Part shown: positions 45,356-55,667 of the stretch, piece after piece
Numbering within the stretch: the stretch's first letter is position 1
Layout: each line of letters begins with the position of its first letter
Assembly: GCA_029252265.1 (NCBI GenBank)
Contig: JAQXBT010000036.1
Span: forward strand, 1 to 60,812
Source: Flavobacteriaceae bacterium
GTDB taxonomy: Bacteria > Bacteroidota > Bacteroidia > Flavobacteriales > Flavobacteriaceae
Direction: 5' to 3'
Length of the DNA stretch: 60,812 nucleotides
Program-made: the position numbers and the translations under genes
The notes under the pieces: generated by a model
The model's database searches: none
What the model was told of the DNA's origin: nothing
What the model saw: the letters and a program-made list of their open reading frames with translations, nothing else

Positions 45356-46942
45356 TTATAATAAATATTCTGTACTTACAAAGTTAGATTTGTTAGATTC
45401 TAACAGCGCTTTTAAAATGGTTTTATTAGCATCATTCTCTTTTGTGGCGACAAAAGTTCGTATAGAGAACGATCGCAATGCATCACGAACACTTAAAGTG
45501 CTAAATGCAGAATCTTTTCTTCCTGTAAATGGAAATACATCGGGTCCACGTTGACATGAACTGTTTAAGTTTACTCGGCATACAAGGTTGACGAGTACAT
45601 CAAATAATGGCGCTAAAGTGTCTGCATCTTCTCCAAAAACACTCACTTGTTGTCCATAATTAGATTCTGCCATATCATCCAACACTTGTTGAACATCGGT
45701 AAATGTTATGATTGGAATGACGGGTCCAAATTGTTCTTCTTTGTAAACCTCCATGTCCTTAGTGACTGGATAAAGGACTGCTGGAAATATAAAATTATCA
45801 GAAACTTCGCCTCCTTTTGAATTTAATATTTTAGCCCCTTTAGACTGTGCGTCTTCAATAAGACCTTGAATATATGAGGGTTTGTTTGGTTCAGGAAGTG
45901 GGGTTAATTTAACGCTGTCCTCCCAAGGGTTACCAAATTTAAGTGCATCTACTTTTTCACAGAAACGTTTGTTAAATTCTTCTGAGATACTTTCGTGCAC
46001 ATACAATATTTTGAGCGCTGTACAACGTTGTCCATTAAAAGAAAGGGTGCCAGCAATACATTCGTTAATCGCTAAATCTAAATCAGCATCTGGTAAAATA
46101 ATTCCAGGATTTTTGGCTTCCAATCCTAAAACCGATCGAAGTCGGTTGGCTTTTGGATGGTTATTTTGTAGCGCATTAGCCGAACTGCTGTGCCCAATGA
46201 GTGCTAAGACATCAATTTTTCCAGTTTCCATAATTGGTGAAGCAAGCACACGACCACGTCCATAAAGAACGTTTACGACCCCTTTTGGAAAGCTATTCTG
46301 GAACGCTTCCATTAACGGTGATAATAATAATACCCCTAATTTTGCAGGTTTAAAAACGGTTGTGTTCCCCATGATAAGCGCAGGTATCAACAATGCAAAG
46401 GTTTCATTTAAAGGATAATTGTAGGGACCTAAACACAAAACAACGCCAATAGGGCCCCGTCTGATGTGTGCATAAACGCCGGAATGTTTTTGAAACTTAG
46501 CTGAATTTCGATCCAACTGCTTATAGTCGTCAATTGTATCATATATATAGTCGACCGTTCGGTCAAATTCTTTTTCAGAATCTCCTAAGTTTTTTCCAAT
46601 TTCCCACATCAAGTATTTAACAATTGTGTCGCGTTTGGTTTTCATTTGCTCAGCAAATTTTTCCATGCAAGCAATTCGATCGCCAACTTTCATTGTAGGC
46701 CATAATCCTTGTCCATTGTTGTAAGCCTGAGAGGCAGAGTCTAAAGCTTCGAAAGCCTCTGTTTTGGTGAGTTCAGGAACGCTTCCTAACAGCGTTGGTT
46801 CATAAGTATCCGTTGATGAAATTGTAGAATAAACATCGGTCATTTTGCCCGACCATTCTTTTAATTCACCATCTACTAAATAAGTAGTTTGTTTGACAAG
46901 ACTGTCAATTTTGAACGCTTCTGGAATAGTTTTAAGAGTCAT
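45356..46942 (-). CDS. Aldehyde dehydrogenase, GapN-like NADP-dependent glyceraldehyde-3-phosphate dehydrogenase
   Basis: A 528-aa protein from ATG 46942 ([15 protein letters not shown]); the frame is open 16 codons further, but those are not family-like. The catalytic cysteine is in [11 protein letters not shown], the general-base glutamate in [11 protein letters not shown], and the cofactor loop in [10 protein letters not shown]. The C-terminal [21 protein letters not shown] resembles GapN-type non-phosphorylating enzymes, which oxidise glyceraldehyde-3-phosphate with NADP+. Substrate assignment is by similarity only. Confidence 0.85.
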   Translation of the reverse strand: MTLKTIPEAFKIDSLVKQTTYLVDGELKEWSGKMTDVYSTISSTDTYEPTLLGSVPELTKTEAFEALDSASQAYNNGQGLWPTMKVGDRIACMEKFAEQMKTKRDTIVKYLMWEIGKNLGDSEKEFDRTVDYIYDTIDDYKQLDRNSAKFQKHSGVYAHIRRGPIGVVLCLGPYNYPLNETFALLIPALIMGNTTVFKPAKLGVLLLSPLMEAFQNSFPKGVVNVLYGRGRVLASPIMETGKIDVLALIGHSSSANALQNNHPKANRLRSVLGLEAKNPGIILPDADLDLAINECIAGTLSFNGQRCTALKILYVHESISEEFNKRFCEKVDALKFGNPWEDSVKLTPLPEPNKPSYIQGLIEDAQSKGAKILNSKGGEVSDNFIFPAVLYPVTKDMEVYKEEQFGPVIPIITFTDVQQVLDDMAESNYGQQVSVFGEDADTLAPLFDVLVNLVCRVNLNSSCQRGPDVFPFTGRKDSAFSTLSVRDALRSFSIRTFVATKENDANKTILKALLESNKSNFVSTEYLL

Positions 46943-47110
46943 ATAATTGGTTGTTAGTTTGTAGGCGAAATTTAGGAAAATATCATCCATAATTATCCTA
47001 ATGAAACGTTAATCTTGATAATTAAGTCTCAAAACACAAGGGTTGGTCTATAATTAACACTGATTATAAATTAAGGAACCCCTAGTAAACAGGGGCTGCT
47101 CTATAATTAT

Positions 47111-47431
47111 TTAAATGTTTTCAAGTGCTTCCATTGCTTCTCGCCATCTCCCATGAATTTCATCATAACCAACCGTAAAAAAGATGTACAGAGTGTATGC
47201 AAAGTATAAGACATTAATAATCAGTATAATTAATGCGATTGTTTTGACGGTATTCATCGCATTAATATTACCTTCATAGTTGTCTGGATTTTCTATCGCG
47301 GACTTCAATTTTTTATTGGCGATTAAATAGGCGGGGCCCGAGACTAAAAACCCAAGTCCACCAAAGCAGCAACATAGCAATCCGAAAATACTGAGAACAT
47401 AAATGAGAGTCGTGTTTAATTGTTTTTTCAT
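47111..47431 (-). CDS. CCC-motif membrane protein
   Basis: A 106-aa protein with two hydrophobic helices. The first contains the Cys-Cys-Cys motif (GLLCCCFGGLGF), followed by the loop YLIANKKLKSAIENPDNY and a second helix (TVKTIALIILIINVLYFAY). The family is frequent in Flavobacteriia and functionally uncharacterised. It lies 11 bases downstream of the DUF2752 gene and is the intact paralogue of the gene split by the inversion. Confidence 0.8.
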   Translation of the reverse strand: MKKQLNTTLIYVLSIFGLLCCCFGGLGFLVSGPAYLIANKKLKSAIENPDNYEGNINAMNTVKTIALIILIINVLYFAYTLYIFFTVGYDEIHGRWREAMEALENI

Positions 47432-47442
47432 TGAAGAAATAT

Positions 47443-47727
47443 TTAATTATAAAATTGTTTAATGGTGAAACTTAGTAAAATCGTTGCGATGGATACTATC
47501 GACAATAAATTGATGCCTTTATGATTGTTTTTAAATTTATAAAATCGGGTGATGACTAAGTAAATCAAAAGAATCAACAAAGGATAAATTGCGGCATACA
47601 TATAAAACGCTTCGAGAAAATGACCATTCCAAATCAAAATCAAGGATCTTTGAAATCCACATCCGAGGCATTCAAACCCAAAAAGAGTTTTGCTAAGACA
47701 AGGTATCATATAATTTTCTAGAGACAT
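47443..47727 (-). CDS. DUF2752 family membrane protein
   Basis: A 94-aa protein. CLSKTLFGFECLGCGFQRSL carries the CxGCGxxR motif typical of DUF2752, followed by two membrane helices. The function is unknown. It is co-transcribed with the CCC-motif protein behind it, a pairing often seen in this group. Confidence 0.78.
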   Translation of the reverse strand: MSLENYMIPCLSKTLFGFECLGCGFQRSLILIWNGHFLEAFYMYAAIYPLLILLIYLVITRFYKFKNNHKGINLLSIVSIATILLSFTIKQFYN

Positions 47728-47846
47728 TTATGGGCTTTTTTACCGTAGGTGGTTCAAATTAAGAAAATTATTTTCGAAATAAAAAATAGATATTACTATT
47801 TATCATTAATTCAAAAGCTGTAATTTTGATTTCTAAGTTAACTCTC

Positions 47847-48047
47847 ATGTCCAAACGATCTATTTCTTATTTGTTTTTAGTGTTAGGAATCGCTTTGGTT
47901 TTAGTTTCTGAATTTCAAGAAACACCGAGTATTCTCCTACAAATTTGTGGTTTGTGCGTACTGATGTTTTCCTTATATCAGTTATCAAAAGGGATTGAAG
48001 ACCGCCCATCAAAAGATTCTCTTATAGAAAATGATGAAGAAGAATGA
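47847..48047 (+). CDS. Small membrane protein (66 aa)
   Basis: From ATG 47847 it encodes two hydrophobic helices and a charged tail (DRPSKDSLIENDEEE). A promoter -7 element TAATTTTG is at 47821-47828, which supports the shorter start. It overlaps the next gene by ATGA (48044-48047), so the two are translated together. Function unknown. Confidence 0.65.
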   Translation: MSKRSISYLFLVLGIALVLVSEFQETPSILLQICGLCVLMFSLYQLSKGIEDRPSKDSLIENDEEE

Positions 48048-48625
48048 AGTTTCAAATCAATGATTCTGTGGCTGTATTGGATGATGATTTGTCCGGCACG
48101 ATTACTAAAATAGAAGGCTCCGAAATTACGGTTGCGACTACCAACGGATTTGAATTGGTGTTTGAAGCCCATGAACTGGTCAAAACAAATCAAGATAAAC
48201 TCATGGATCGGTCGCTGTTTTCTAACGCTTCTTTAGAAAGTGTACTATCGGATAAAGAATCTAAAAAACGTCAGAACCCACCAAGAGTCTCTACGAAGGA
48301 ACGGGCACAGCCTGCCATGGAAGTGGATTTACACATCAATCAATTGGTGCGATCTTCTCGTGGGATGCAAAATCATGAAATGCTCAATTTACAGTTAGAA
48401 ACCGCTAAGCGTCGTTTAGAATTTGCGATCCAAAAACGAATTCAACGCATTGTGTTTATTCATGGTGTAGGGGAGGGAGTCCTTAAAATAGAATTGCAAT
48501 ACCTTTTTAATCGGTACGAAAATTTAAAGTATTATGATGCCAATTACCAAAAATACGGACAAGGGGCAACAGAGGTTTATATTTTTCAGTCCAAACCGCC
48601 TTCTAACGTCTCTGTGTATTCATAA
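48044..48625 (+). CDS. Smr/MutS2-like endonuclease-domain protein
   Basis: A 193-aa protein with an N-terminal KOW/SH3-like domain (KFQINDSVAVLDDDLSGTITKIEG) as in DUF2027 and a C-terminal Smr domain (AMEVDLHINQLV, ALKRIVFIHGVGEGVLK-type glycine loop reading FIHGVGEGVLKIEL, and YGQGATEVYI). Smr domains nick DNA or RNA, including stalled-ribosome mRNA. The 3' end overlaps the convergent thrombospondin-repeat lipoprotein gene by 40 bases. Confidence 0.85.
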   Translation: MKFQINDSVAVLDDDLSGTITKIEGSEITVATTNGFELVFEAHELVKTNQDKLMDRSLFSNASLESVLSDKESKKRQNPPRVSTKERAQPAMEVDLHINQLVRSSRGMQNHEMLNLQLETAKRRLEFAIQKRIQRIVFIHGVGEGVLKIELQYLFNRYENLKYYDANYQKYGQGATEVYIFQSKPPSNVSVYS

Positions 48626-49476
48626 GTTCCGAAGAAAAAATTATCAGTTGCCAAAAGGGTGAGGTCAATATCTTCGAGGGAAATATTAATAGAATATGTT
48701 CGTTCAAATTTATTTGCATTTACAGCCGTCACAACATACGCATCTTCATAGTTTCGATCTAAATACCGAGCTTTTTTATTCTCTGTTTCTCCTGGAGAGA
48801 TATCATCAAACAAGTTACCATTATTGTTCTCATCCTCTAAACGCGTAGGCGTGGCATCTCCGTCATCATTATCGTCCAAATAATCGGGAGTTCCATCCCC
48901 ATCGGTATCTTGAGCATCCGATAAGTCGCCATCACCATTTGGGTCTGGATTTTCATTTAAAGTAAGCACATTGTCGCCATCATCATCATTGTCTATATAA
49001 TCATCAATGCCATCCCCATCGGAATCGCCATCATACTCAAGAGCGTTTGGCACGCCATCATTATCATCATCTTCAAAAGTGGACGTAAATATAATGGTGC
49101 CGCTTTTTGCCTCATAATCTTGATTCACAGAGACTGTGGCATCTGGAATTACTTGACAAATATAGTCTGTTGGATCGCCCGTATAGGTTCGGTAATTAAA
49201 TCGAACAGAGCTTCCATTGAGGGACATTTCTGTGATTTCTTCAGGAGTTGTAGGTTTAAAAATAGCCATGTTGGTCGCATTCTTCGGAAACAAAAGGGTG
49301 AGGGATTCGAAAGGATCTTCTTTGGTGTCGTATAAAATATAACTATTGGTGTTGATTTCGCAAAGTGTTAGGTCTTGATCAAAATCAAATTCAACATTAA
49401 GAACATCCCCATCATCACAGGACAGAAAAAAACTACAACTAAATAGTAAAATTAAAACGGATCGCATATCAAACAT
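48586..49476 (-). CDS. Lipoprotein with thrombospondin type 3 calcium-binding repeats
   Basis: A 296-aa protein. The signal peptide ends in a lipobox (FFLSC, Cys about 20). Residues about 135-230 are DxDxDG calcium-binding repeats (DNDGVPNALEYDGDSDGDG, DTDGDGTPDYLDD). It should sit on the outer membrane, possibly binding calcium for surface rigidity. The N-terminal domain is not recognised. Confidence 0.8.
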   Translation of the reverse strand: MFDMRSVLILLFSCSFFLSCDDGDVLNVEFDFDQDLTLCEINTNSYILYDTKEDPFESLTLLFPKNATNMAIFKPTTPEEITEMSLNGSSVRFNYRTYTGDPTDYICQVIPDATVSVNQDYEAKSGTIIFTSTFEDDDNDGVPNALEYDGDSDGDGIDDYIDNDDDGDNVLTLNENPDPNGDGDLSDAQDTDGDGTPDYLDDNDDGDATPTRLEDENNNGNLFDDISPGETENKKARYLDRNYEDAYVVTAVNANKFERTYSINISLEDIDLTLLATDNFFFGTYEYTETLEGGLD

Positions 49477-49556
49477 ATTTTATACAAAAGTAACCGATTT
49501 GTTAATTAGTTTGAAAGTTATTTGACAATAATTTAATTTGATTAAATTTGTGACAA

Positions 49557-50723
49557 ATGAGAACGCTTATGGATTCAATTTATTTAGATAACGCTGCGAC
49601 CACACAAGTAAGAGATGTGGTGATTGATAAAATGGCGTCTGTCTTAAAATCTTGTTATGGTAATGCTTCTTCAACCCATGGTTTTGGACGTTCTTCCAAA
49701 TCTATTATCGAAAGTTGTCGCAAACGTATTGCAGCTCATTTTAATGCGTTGGCTTCTGAAATAGTGTTTACAGCAGGTGGAACCGAAGCGGATAATTTAG
49801 TGCTTCAGTCGGCTGTTAGAGATTTGAAAGTCACGCATATCATCACGACTAAAATTGAGCACCATGCGGTGCTTCATACGGTTGCCCAATTAGCGATTGA
49901 ATATGGTATTAGCATCAGTTACGTGGAGGTGTTATCCAATGGTACGATTGATTATAATCATCTTGAAACGCTTTTAAAATCAACTAAAAAAACCTTAGTT
50001 TCATTGATGCATGTCAACAATGAAATAGGCACTATTTTAGACCTCCAAAAGGTGGCTGATTTGTGCCAAACGAATGCCGCGCTGTTTCATACTGACTCCG
50101 TTCAATCTGTTGGACATTATCCGATTGATTTACAAAAAATACCTCTCGACTTTTTAGCGGCGAGTGCACATAAGTTTCATGGACCCAAAGGAATTGGTTT
50201 TGCTTATATTCGAAAAAATTCAGGGCTGAAGCCGCAAATCTTGGGAGGTACGCAAGAACGAGGCATCCGTGCTGGAACTGAAAGTATTCATGATATTGTA
50301 GGTTTAGATGAAGCTTTGTCGCTTTCCTATGAAAATTTAGACTCTGAAATAACACAGGTAAAAGCTTTGAAGTCCTATTTTGTTGAGGAACTAACAACTC
50401 AAATACCATCGCTTAAATTCAATGGTTGTTGTAATGATTTAGACCAAAGTACCTATACACTTGTTAATGTGTGTTTGCCTGTTTCAGCGGCACATGCCCC
50501 GATGTTTTTGTTTCAACTAGATTTAAAAGGTATTGCATGCTCCAAAGGAAGTGCGTGCCAAAGTGGAAGTGGAAAAGGATCTCATGTATTAGCAGAAATT
50601 CTTTCAGAAGAAGACCTTATGAAGCCCTCTGTTCGGTTTTCATTTAGTATTTATAATACCAAAGAAGAATTAAAGCATGTGGTTGATATCTTAAAAGATT
50701 TAGTCAACGAAACGACCTCTTAA
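49557..50723 (+). CDS. Cysteine desulfurase
   Basis: A 388-aa class V PLP aminotransferase-fold enzyme (NifS/IscS type). IYLDNAATTQVRDVV opens it, GGTEADNLVLQSA precedes LHHAVLHTV-type PLP segment (EHHAVLHT), HTDSVQSVGHYPID holds the PLP aspartate, AASAHKFHGPKGIGF the Schiff-base lysine, and ACSKGSACQSGSGKGSH the catalytic cysteine loop. It supplies sulfur for Fe-S clusters or tRNA thiolation. A promoter TTG-N18-TAAATTTG is at 49522-49550; translation may begin at 49557 or at the second ATG 49569. Confidence 0.93.
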   Translation: MRTLMDSIYLDNAATTQVRDVVIDKMASVLKSCYGNASSTHGFGRSSKSIIESCRKRIAAHFNALASEIVFTAGGTEADNLVLQSAVRDLKVTHIITTKIEHHAVLHTVAQLAIEYGISISYVEVLSNGTIDYNHLETLLKSTKKTLVSLMHVNNEIGTILDLQKVADLCQTNAALFHTDSVQSVGHYPIDLQKIPLDFLAASAHKFHGPKGIGFAYIRKNSGLKPQILGGTQERGIRAGTESIHDIVGLDEALSLSYENLDSEITQVKALKSYFVEELTTQIPSLKFNGCCNDLDQSTYTLVNVCLPVSAAHAPMFLFQLDLKGIACSKGSACQSGSGKGSHVLAEILSEEDLMKPSVRFSFSIYNTKEELKHVVDILKDLVNETTS

Positions 50724-53185
50724 AATCGCATCCCTAATCTCACATTAAATACGCGAGGCGTCAAGTAATTTGGAATCGCATATTGGCGTTTCGAATACAC
50801 ATCTCTTACCCATGTATTTGTAATTGAATTTTGAACATCAAACATGTTAAAAATTTCGACTCCAACAGATAATTCTTTAAATCGTTTTTTCCATCCATTT
50901 TTGGAAGTGCTTTTGGCATCAATAATCACATAGGACATTCCAACATCGGCGCGCTTATAATCGGGCAGTCGATTTTGATAATTATAAGGACTCGCATAAC
51001 TTGGAGAGCCTCCAGGAACCCCTGTATTGTAAACGAGGTTTAGATACATTTTTAGGTTTGGTATTTTAGGTACATAATCCTGAAAAAGAATTCCAAATTT
51101 CAAACGTTGATCGGTGGGGCGTGCGATATACCCTTGGTTGCTAATGTTCTCTTGAGTGTTTAAATAGCCAAATGAAAACCAGGACTCAGTACCGGGAACA
51201 AATTCTCCATTGAGGCGTAAATCCAAGCCATAGGCATAGGCTTTCGCATTATTATCTGCGGCGTACCGAATACGGACGTTTTCAACGGTATACGGATTAA
51301 CATCCGTTATGTTTTTGTAATATGCTTCTGATATCAATTTGAAAGGACGGTCCCAAATTTTAAAACTATAGTCGTTGGCGAGTACTAAATGCATCGATTT
51401 TTGTGCTTTGACATTGGTATTGACAAGACCGTCATTATCTCTTAGTTCACGATAAAAAGGCGGTTGGTAATACAATCCACCACTCAAACGAAATAACATA
51501 TCCTTGTTCCAGTCGGGTTTAATAGCCAATTGTACTCTTGGACTAAAGACCGCTTGAGACTTGCTTTCGATCCCATCGCCTTGTACGTTCCATGCATGGT
51601 AACGGACCCCCACATTGGCATATACTTCATGATTTCCAACCATGCTTCGTCGGTTCCATTGTCCATAAGCTTGGATTCGATTGAGTTCGGTTTTGTTGGT
51701 CGAACGAATGTTTTTATAAGGTACTAAAGGTCCTTCATAGGGAGTGTAAGGTTGATCGTTAAAACGGTCTACTTTTGGTGGGTTTATTGAAAATCCAGCC
51801 GAATCAATCACTTCCCATTCTACGATACGGTCGCGAATGTCCTCATGCGTATATTTAATGGACCATTCAAAATTATTTTCGTCTGATTTTAAATGCCCTT
51901 TGTGCTCCACATTTGTGATTAAGGCATCCAAATCGTTTCGGGCATGGTTAATTTGAGATCCAATCCCTTCCGAAAACTCCACTTCTCCTAAATCTTCATC
52001 TCCAATATTACTATTCACCTCGCCCAAGCGGTATTGAGCTAAAATATCAAAATATTCCTGTTCGGTGGTGTGAAAGGTCGAAGTAATTAGTTTTAAAGTT
52101 AGGTTTTCATTTACAAAATAACTCCCTTTAAAAGCTCCGAAATAAGTCTGATATTTGTCATTTTCTTGGCCTTCGTAAAACACGATTAATGCTAAGGGGT
52201 CTTGTAAGGTTCCAAAGTTAGTTTGACGCGTTTGAGGCTGGTAATTATAGTCGTTAATCGCTAAATTCCCTAAGAAGCTTAAATGAAATTTATTTGAAAA
52301 CTTATAGGTTAGATAGGTTTGAGCATCAGCAAATTTTGGTGTGTAATTGGTTTCAGTTTCTTTAGAATCTACTAATAGACTGTTATCGCGATATCGAAGC
52401 CCTAGAAGTGCTGAAAACTTAGAATCATTACTCATACTTTCGGCAGTGACACTGCCGCCGAGTAAACTCAAATCAGCTTGCACACCAAATTCGATAGGGA
52501 CTCTGTAGGTGATGTCTAAAACAGACGATAATTTGTCTCCATACTTGGCTTGAAACCCGCCAGCAGAAAAATCTAAATTCTGTACCATATCGGAATTTAC
52601 AAAACTGAGTCCTTCTTGTTGACCGGAACGTACCAAAAACGGACGGTAGACTTCAATTTCATTGACATACACCAAGTTTTCATCAAAATTTCCGCCCCTA
52701 ACAGCGTATTGTGTACTTAATTCATTGGAAATATTAACCCCTGGAAGAGTTTTTAATAAATTTTCAACGCCTGGCTGCGCCCCTTTGATCGTACGAATCA
52801 GTTGTGGTGATATGGTAGTAACGCCTTCCAATTCTTTTCGTTTTGAGCCTCTAATGACGATGGTTTCAATCTGCTCATAAGTTGTTTTTAAAACAGGGTT
52901 AAATTCGAGTTCTTCTCCATTTTTTAAATTAAATGGCGCCTCTGAATATTTGTAATTAAGATGTGAAAATCGAATTTTAACAGTTTCATTTGCAGGTATT
53001 TTTAACAAATAAAATCCATTTATATTAGTTGTCGTTCCTCTATTATTAGCAATCACATTGACTCCCGCAATTGGTTCGTTAGTTTCATCGAGTACCACGC
53101 CGCGAAGTGTTGCAGATTGACAAAATGCAATGGATGGTAAGATTAAGATTAGAAGTAAAAATTGGTAAGCAGCGTTTGATTTCAA
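50720..53185 (-). CDS. TonB-dependent outer membrane receptor
   Basis: An 821-aa protein. Residues 1-22 are a signal peptide; 23-100 a carboxypeptidase-like regulatory domain (ATLRGVVLDETNEPIAGVNV); 110-220 a plug (IRTIKGAQPGVENLLKTLPGV); the rest is a beta-barrel with aromatic strand ends and a terminal VFNVRLGMRF. It has no SusD partner, so it is more likely a siderophore, vitamin or peptide receptor than a Sus-type glycan transporter. It is four bases convergent with the cysteine desulfurase and runs behind the M23 peptidase gene. Confidence 0.9.
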   Translation of the reverse strand: MKSNAAYQFLLLILILPSIAFCQSATLRGVVLDETNEPIAGVNVIANNRGTTTNINGFYLLKIPANETVKIRFSHLNYKYSEAPFNLKNGEELEFNPVLKTTYEQIETIVIRGSKRKELEGVTTISPQLIRTIKGAQPGVENLLKTLPGVNISNELSTQYAVRGGNFDENLVYVNEIEVYRPFLVRSGQQEGLSFVNSDMVQNLDFSAGGFQAKYGDKLSSVLDITYRVPIEFGVQADLSLLGGSVTAESMSNDSKFSALLGLRYRDNSLLVDSKETETNYTPKFADAQTYLTYKFSNKFHLSFLGNLAINDYNYQPQTRQTNFGTLQDPLALIVFYEGQENDKYQTYFGAFKGSYFVNENLTLKLITSTFHTTEQEYFDILAQYRLGEVNSNIGDEDLGEVEFSEGIGSQINHARNDLDALITNVEHKGHLKSDENNFEWSIKYTHEDIRDRIVEWEVIDSAGFSINPPKVDRFNDQPYTPYEGPLVPYKNIRSTNKTELNRIQAYGQWNRRSMVGNHEVYANVGVRYHAWNVQGDGIESKSQAVFSPRVQLAIKPDWNKDMLFRLSGGLYYQPPFYRELRDNDGLVNTNVKAQKSMHLVLANDYSFKIWDRPFKLISEAYYKNITDVNPYTVENVRIRYAADNNAKAYAYGLDLRLNGEFVPGTESWFSFGYLNTQENISNQGYIARPTDQRLKFGILFQDYVPKIPNLKMYLNLVYNTGVPGGSPSYASPYNYQNRLPDYKRADVGMSYVIIDAKSTSKNGWKKRFKELSVGVEIFNMFDVQNSITNTWVRDVYSKRQYAIPNYLTPRVFNVRLGMRF

Positions 53186-53197
53186 ATTATAAAATTA

Positions 53198-54886
53198 TTA
53201 TTTTCTGTAAAATATAGATTCAAATGTAGAACTATTTCCAACATTATCGGTTACAATGATTTTTAAATTATTTTTAGTATCGGTGACAACACCATCGTTA
53301 AAATCGTGGGTTAACGTCTCTGTTTTGGTATCGTACTCCATTAAAATCCATCGATCATTTAGAGTAGCTCTGTAGTTTTTTATGCCTGTAATGCCATCCG
53401 AAATTTTAACTTTTAAATATCGGTACTTACTCATCCAACTATTATTTTTAAAATTTATTGCCTTTATTTTTGGGTTTTCAGTATCAATTCCTAGGGTGTA
53501 ATCTCCCAAATATTTGGTACGGGCCGTCAAAACATCCCCTCGTCGTTTGGTGGAGGTGTAGTAGAGTTTGTTTCCATAGCGTGACACACTTCCAATAAAT
53601 AAATTTTCCTTGTCGGTTGCTTTATATTGACTAATATCAAAGTTGATATTCATAGATTTTTTTAAAGGGATATTGGCTTTGTGAAGTTTCAAAGTATCAT
53701 TTGTAACGTCAAAACCGATGGCAACATCTTCATAAAATGAGTCTTTATAAATTTGAACCTTCACAAGTCCTTTTTCTAAAAGTGTTTCTTCGGAGGCAAT
53801 AATGTTTTGAAGAACCTGAGTTTTGATCCTTGCTTTAGGGAGCTCTTTTTGAAGGCCAATAATTGGGATGTTCAGTTTGGATTGGTTGCCTTTATAGTCA
53901 CTGACGCTAATTTTATAAACAGAATTAGTGTTGTCTTCAATGGGTACAATCCCTTGATTTTGATGGTTTTTAAGAAGTTTTAATGGGTTGTTAGTATCAA
54001 TGAATAATTTTTGGATTCTTTTTTTGGTCTCATAAAAATAACCATAATCAATATATCTGTTTAAATGTTTTGTTTCACTAAATGAAAAACGTTTAAAATC
54101 AACTTCTAAACTTTTGGCGCCGTTAAAAGTAGTTTCAATTAAGCTGACCCCGTTTTTATTGGAGGCATAATCTTGTCGGTCTGTACTAATAATTCCAAAT
54201 CCAATTTTCCCAAAGGCGGTAATTTGTTCCGTTTTATAAGTGCCATCGGCTAACTTTATCAATCTAATTTTCACTCTGGAGTTCACTCCATTAATATGAC
54301 TGCCTTCAGATAAAGGATATCCAAACAATTCATACACTTCAGGCTTGGTGGTGTCTTTAATATCCAGACCAAACAACATGGGGTTCATGGGGCGCTCTTG
54401 TTTATCTCTAATTTCAAAATGTAGGTGAGGTCCACCAGAACCTCCAGTATTTCCGGTATAAGCAATCACCTCTTTAGCAACAACTTTGAGCGTTTCGGCT
54501 TTTGGAAATAATTCCAATTCAAACGTTTCTTTTTTGTACTGTTGTTGCTTGACGTATGCTTCAATACTCGGAGAAAATTTTTGAAGATGTGCATAGACGG
54601 TGGTGTATCCGTTGGGATGGGTAATGTATAAGGCTTTTCCATACCCATACCTTGAAATTTTAATACGACTAACATACCCTTCAGCAGATGCATAGGTTTT
54701 AAAACCTTCTTTCCCGTTTGTTTTAATGTCTAATCCTGAATGAAAATGATTGGAACGTAATTCAGCAAACGTCCCCGATAAAACCAATGTGATATCTAGT
54801 GGGCTCGAAAAATAATTTTGAGGGTATGGAATTTGTGCGTTACAAAATGATATCACAAAAAGAAGAAAATAGAAACAAGCTTTCAT
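53198..54886 (-). CDS. Exported M23-family peptidase
   Basis: A 562-aa protein from ATG 54886 (MKACFYFLLFVISFCNA, signal peptide). The M23 domain lies at about 40-170: HFHSGLDIKTN (HxxxD) and GPHLHFEIRD (HxH) bind zinc, with TTVYAHLQKF between. A long C-terminal beta-rich region (about 180-560) is unassigned. It should cleave peptidoglycan cross-links or shape the envelope. The ORF is open ten codons further upstream, but only this start gives a proper signal peptide. Confidence 0.9.
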   Translation of the reverse strand: MKACFYFLLFVISFCNAQIPYPQNYFSSPLDITLVLSGTFAELRSNHFHSGLDIKTNGKEGFKTYASAEGYVSRIKISRYGYGKALYITHPNGYTTVYAHLQKFSPSIEAYVKQQQYKKETFELELFPKAETLKVVAKEVIAYTGNTGGSGGPHLHFEIRDKQERPMNPMLFGLDIKDTTKPEVYELFGYPLSEGSHINGVNSRVKIRLIKLADGTYKTEQITAFGKIGFGIISTDRQDYASNKNGVSLIETTFNGAKSLEVDFKRFSFSETKHLNRYIDYGYFYETKKRIQKLFIDTNNPLKLLKNHQNQGIVPIEDNTNSVYKISVSDYKGNQSKLNIPIIGLQKELPKARIKTQVLQNIIASEETLLEKGLVKVQIYKDSFYEDVAIGFDVTNDTLKLHKANIPLKKSMNINFDISQYKATDKENLFIGSVSRYGNKLYYTSTKRRGDVLTARTKYLGDYTLGIDTENPKIKAINFKNNSWMSKYRYLKVKISDGITGIKNYRATLNDRWILMEYDTKTETLTHDFNDGVVTDTKNNLKIIVTDNVGNSSTFESIFYRK

Positions 54887-55045
54887 AAAATTCAATAGAG
54901 TTGCTAATTTATACAATTGAACCTAAATAGAAAAATAATACACAGATATCAATTGTATCACAGAAATAAATTAAAATATACCTTAAAACAATTGCGTTAT
55001 TAAGTATGGAATGTTAAATTTGTGAAATAGGTATTGTAACTGCAA

Positions 55046-55336
55046 ATGAGTAAAATCGAGTTAATTGTCAATTCTTTAGAGCAAAAAGTGAAACGAGTTT
55101 TGCATGATATGACTGAATTAAAAAAAGAAAATGCATTTTTGAAAGACGAATTATTAAAAACAACGACTTTAAATTCAAAACAAATGCAAGCGCTTCACCA
55201 GAAAGAAGACGATTATAAGACACTCAAATTTGCAAATTCAATCCTAGGCAGTGACAACAGTAAAAGAGAAACGAAGCTTAAAATTAATACTTTAATCAAA
55301 GAGATTGACGACTGTATATCGAACTTATCTGATTAA
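55046..55336 (+). CDS. Small coiled-coil protein upstream of zapA (ZapB-like)
   Basis: A 96-aa protein, almost entirely helical, with heptads across residues 5-65. It is 12 bases upstream of zapA, and this pair precedes 6S RNA and rny. The location and coiled coil suggest a cell-division partner of ZapA like ZapB. Sequence identity to ZapB is not evident, so the name is only by analogy. Confidence 0.7.
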   Translation: MSKIELIVNSLEQKVKRVLHDMTELKKENAFLKDELLKTTTLNSKQMQALHQKEDDYKTLKFANSILGSDNSKRETKLKINTLIKEIDDCISNLSD

Positions 55337-55348
55337 AGCTTAAAGCAT

Positions 55349-55651
55349 ATGAGTGAACGGTTAAAAATAAAATTATCCATAGGCAATCGAGTATATCCAT
55401 TGACTATCACTCCCGATCAAGAGGAAGGGCTTCGAACAGCCGCCCAGAAAATTGAGACGACGATTAAGCAATTTGAGAAGAGTTACTCCGTTCAAGACAA
55501 GCAAGATGTATTGGCCATGTGTGCCCTTCAATTTGCAACTCAAAACGAACAAAAAACAATAGATAACACCAGTTTGAATGAAGATTTAAAATTGCGTCTA
55601 ATAGCTGTAGACGAATTATTAGACACCCATTTAAACAACAACGTTCTTTAA
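55349..55651 (+). CDS. zapA: Cell division protein ZapA
   Basis: A 100-aa protein of the ZapA family: KIKLSIGNRVYPLTITPDQEEGLRTAAQKIE forms the beta-alpha head that binds FtsZ, and VLAMCALQFATQNEQ begins the coiled-coil dimerisation helix. It stabilises FtsZ bundles at midcell. The 6S RNA sits immediately downstream. Confidence 0.9.
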   Translation: MSERLKIKLSIGNRVYPLTITPDQEEGLRTAAQKIETTIKQFEKSYSVQDKQDVLAMCALQFATQNEQKTIDNTSLNEDLKLRLIAVDELLDTHLNNNVL

Positions 55652-55667
55652 ATAAAATAAGGTTACT

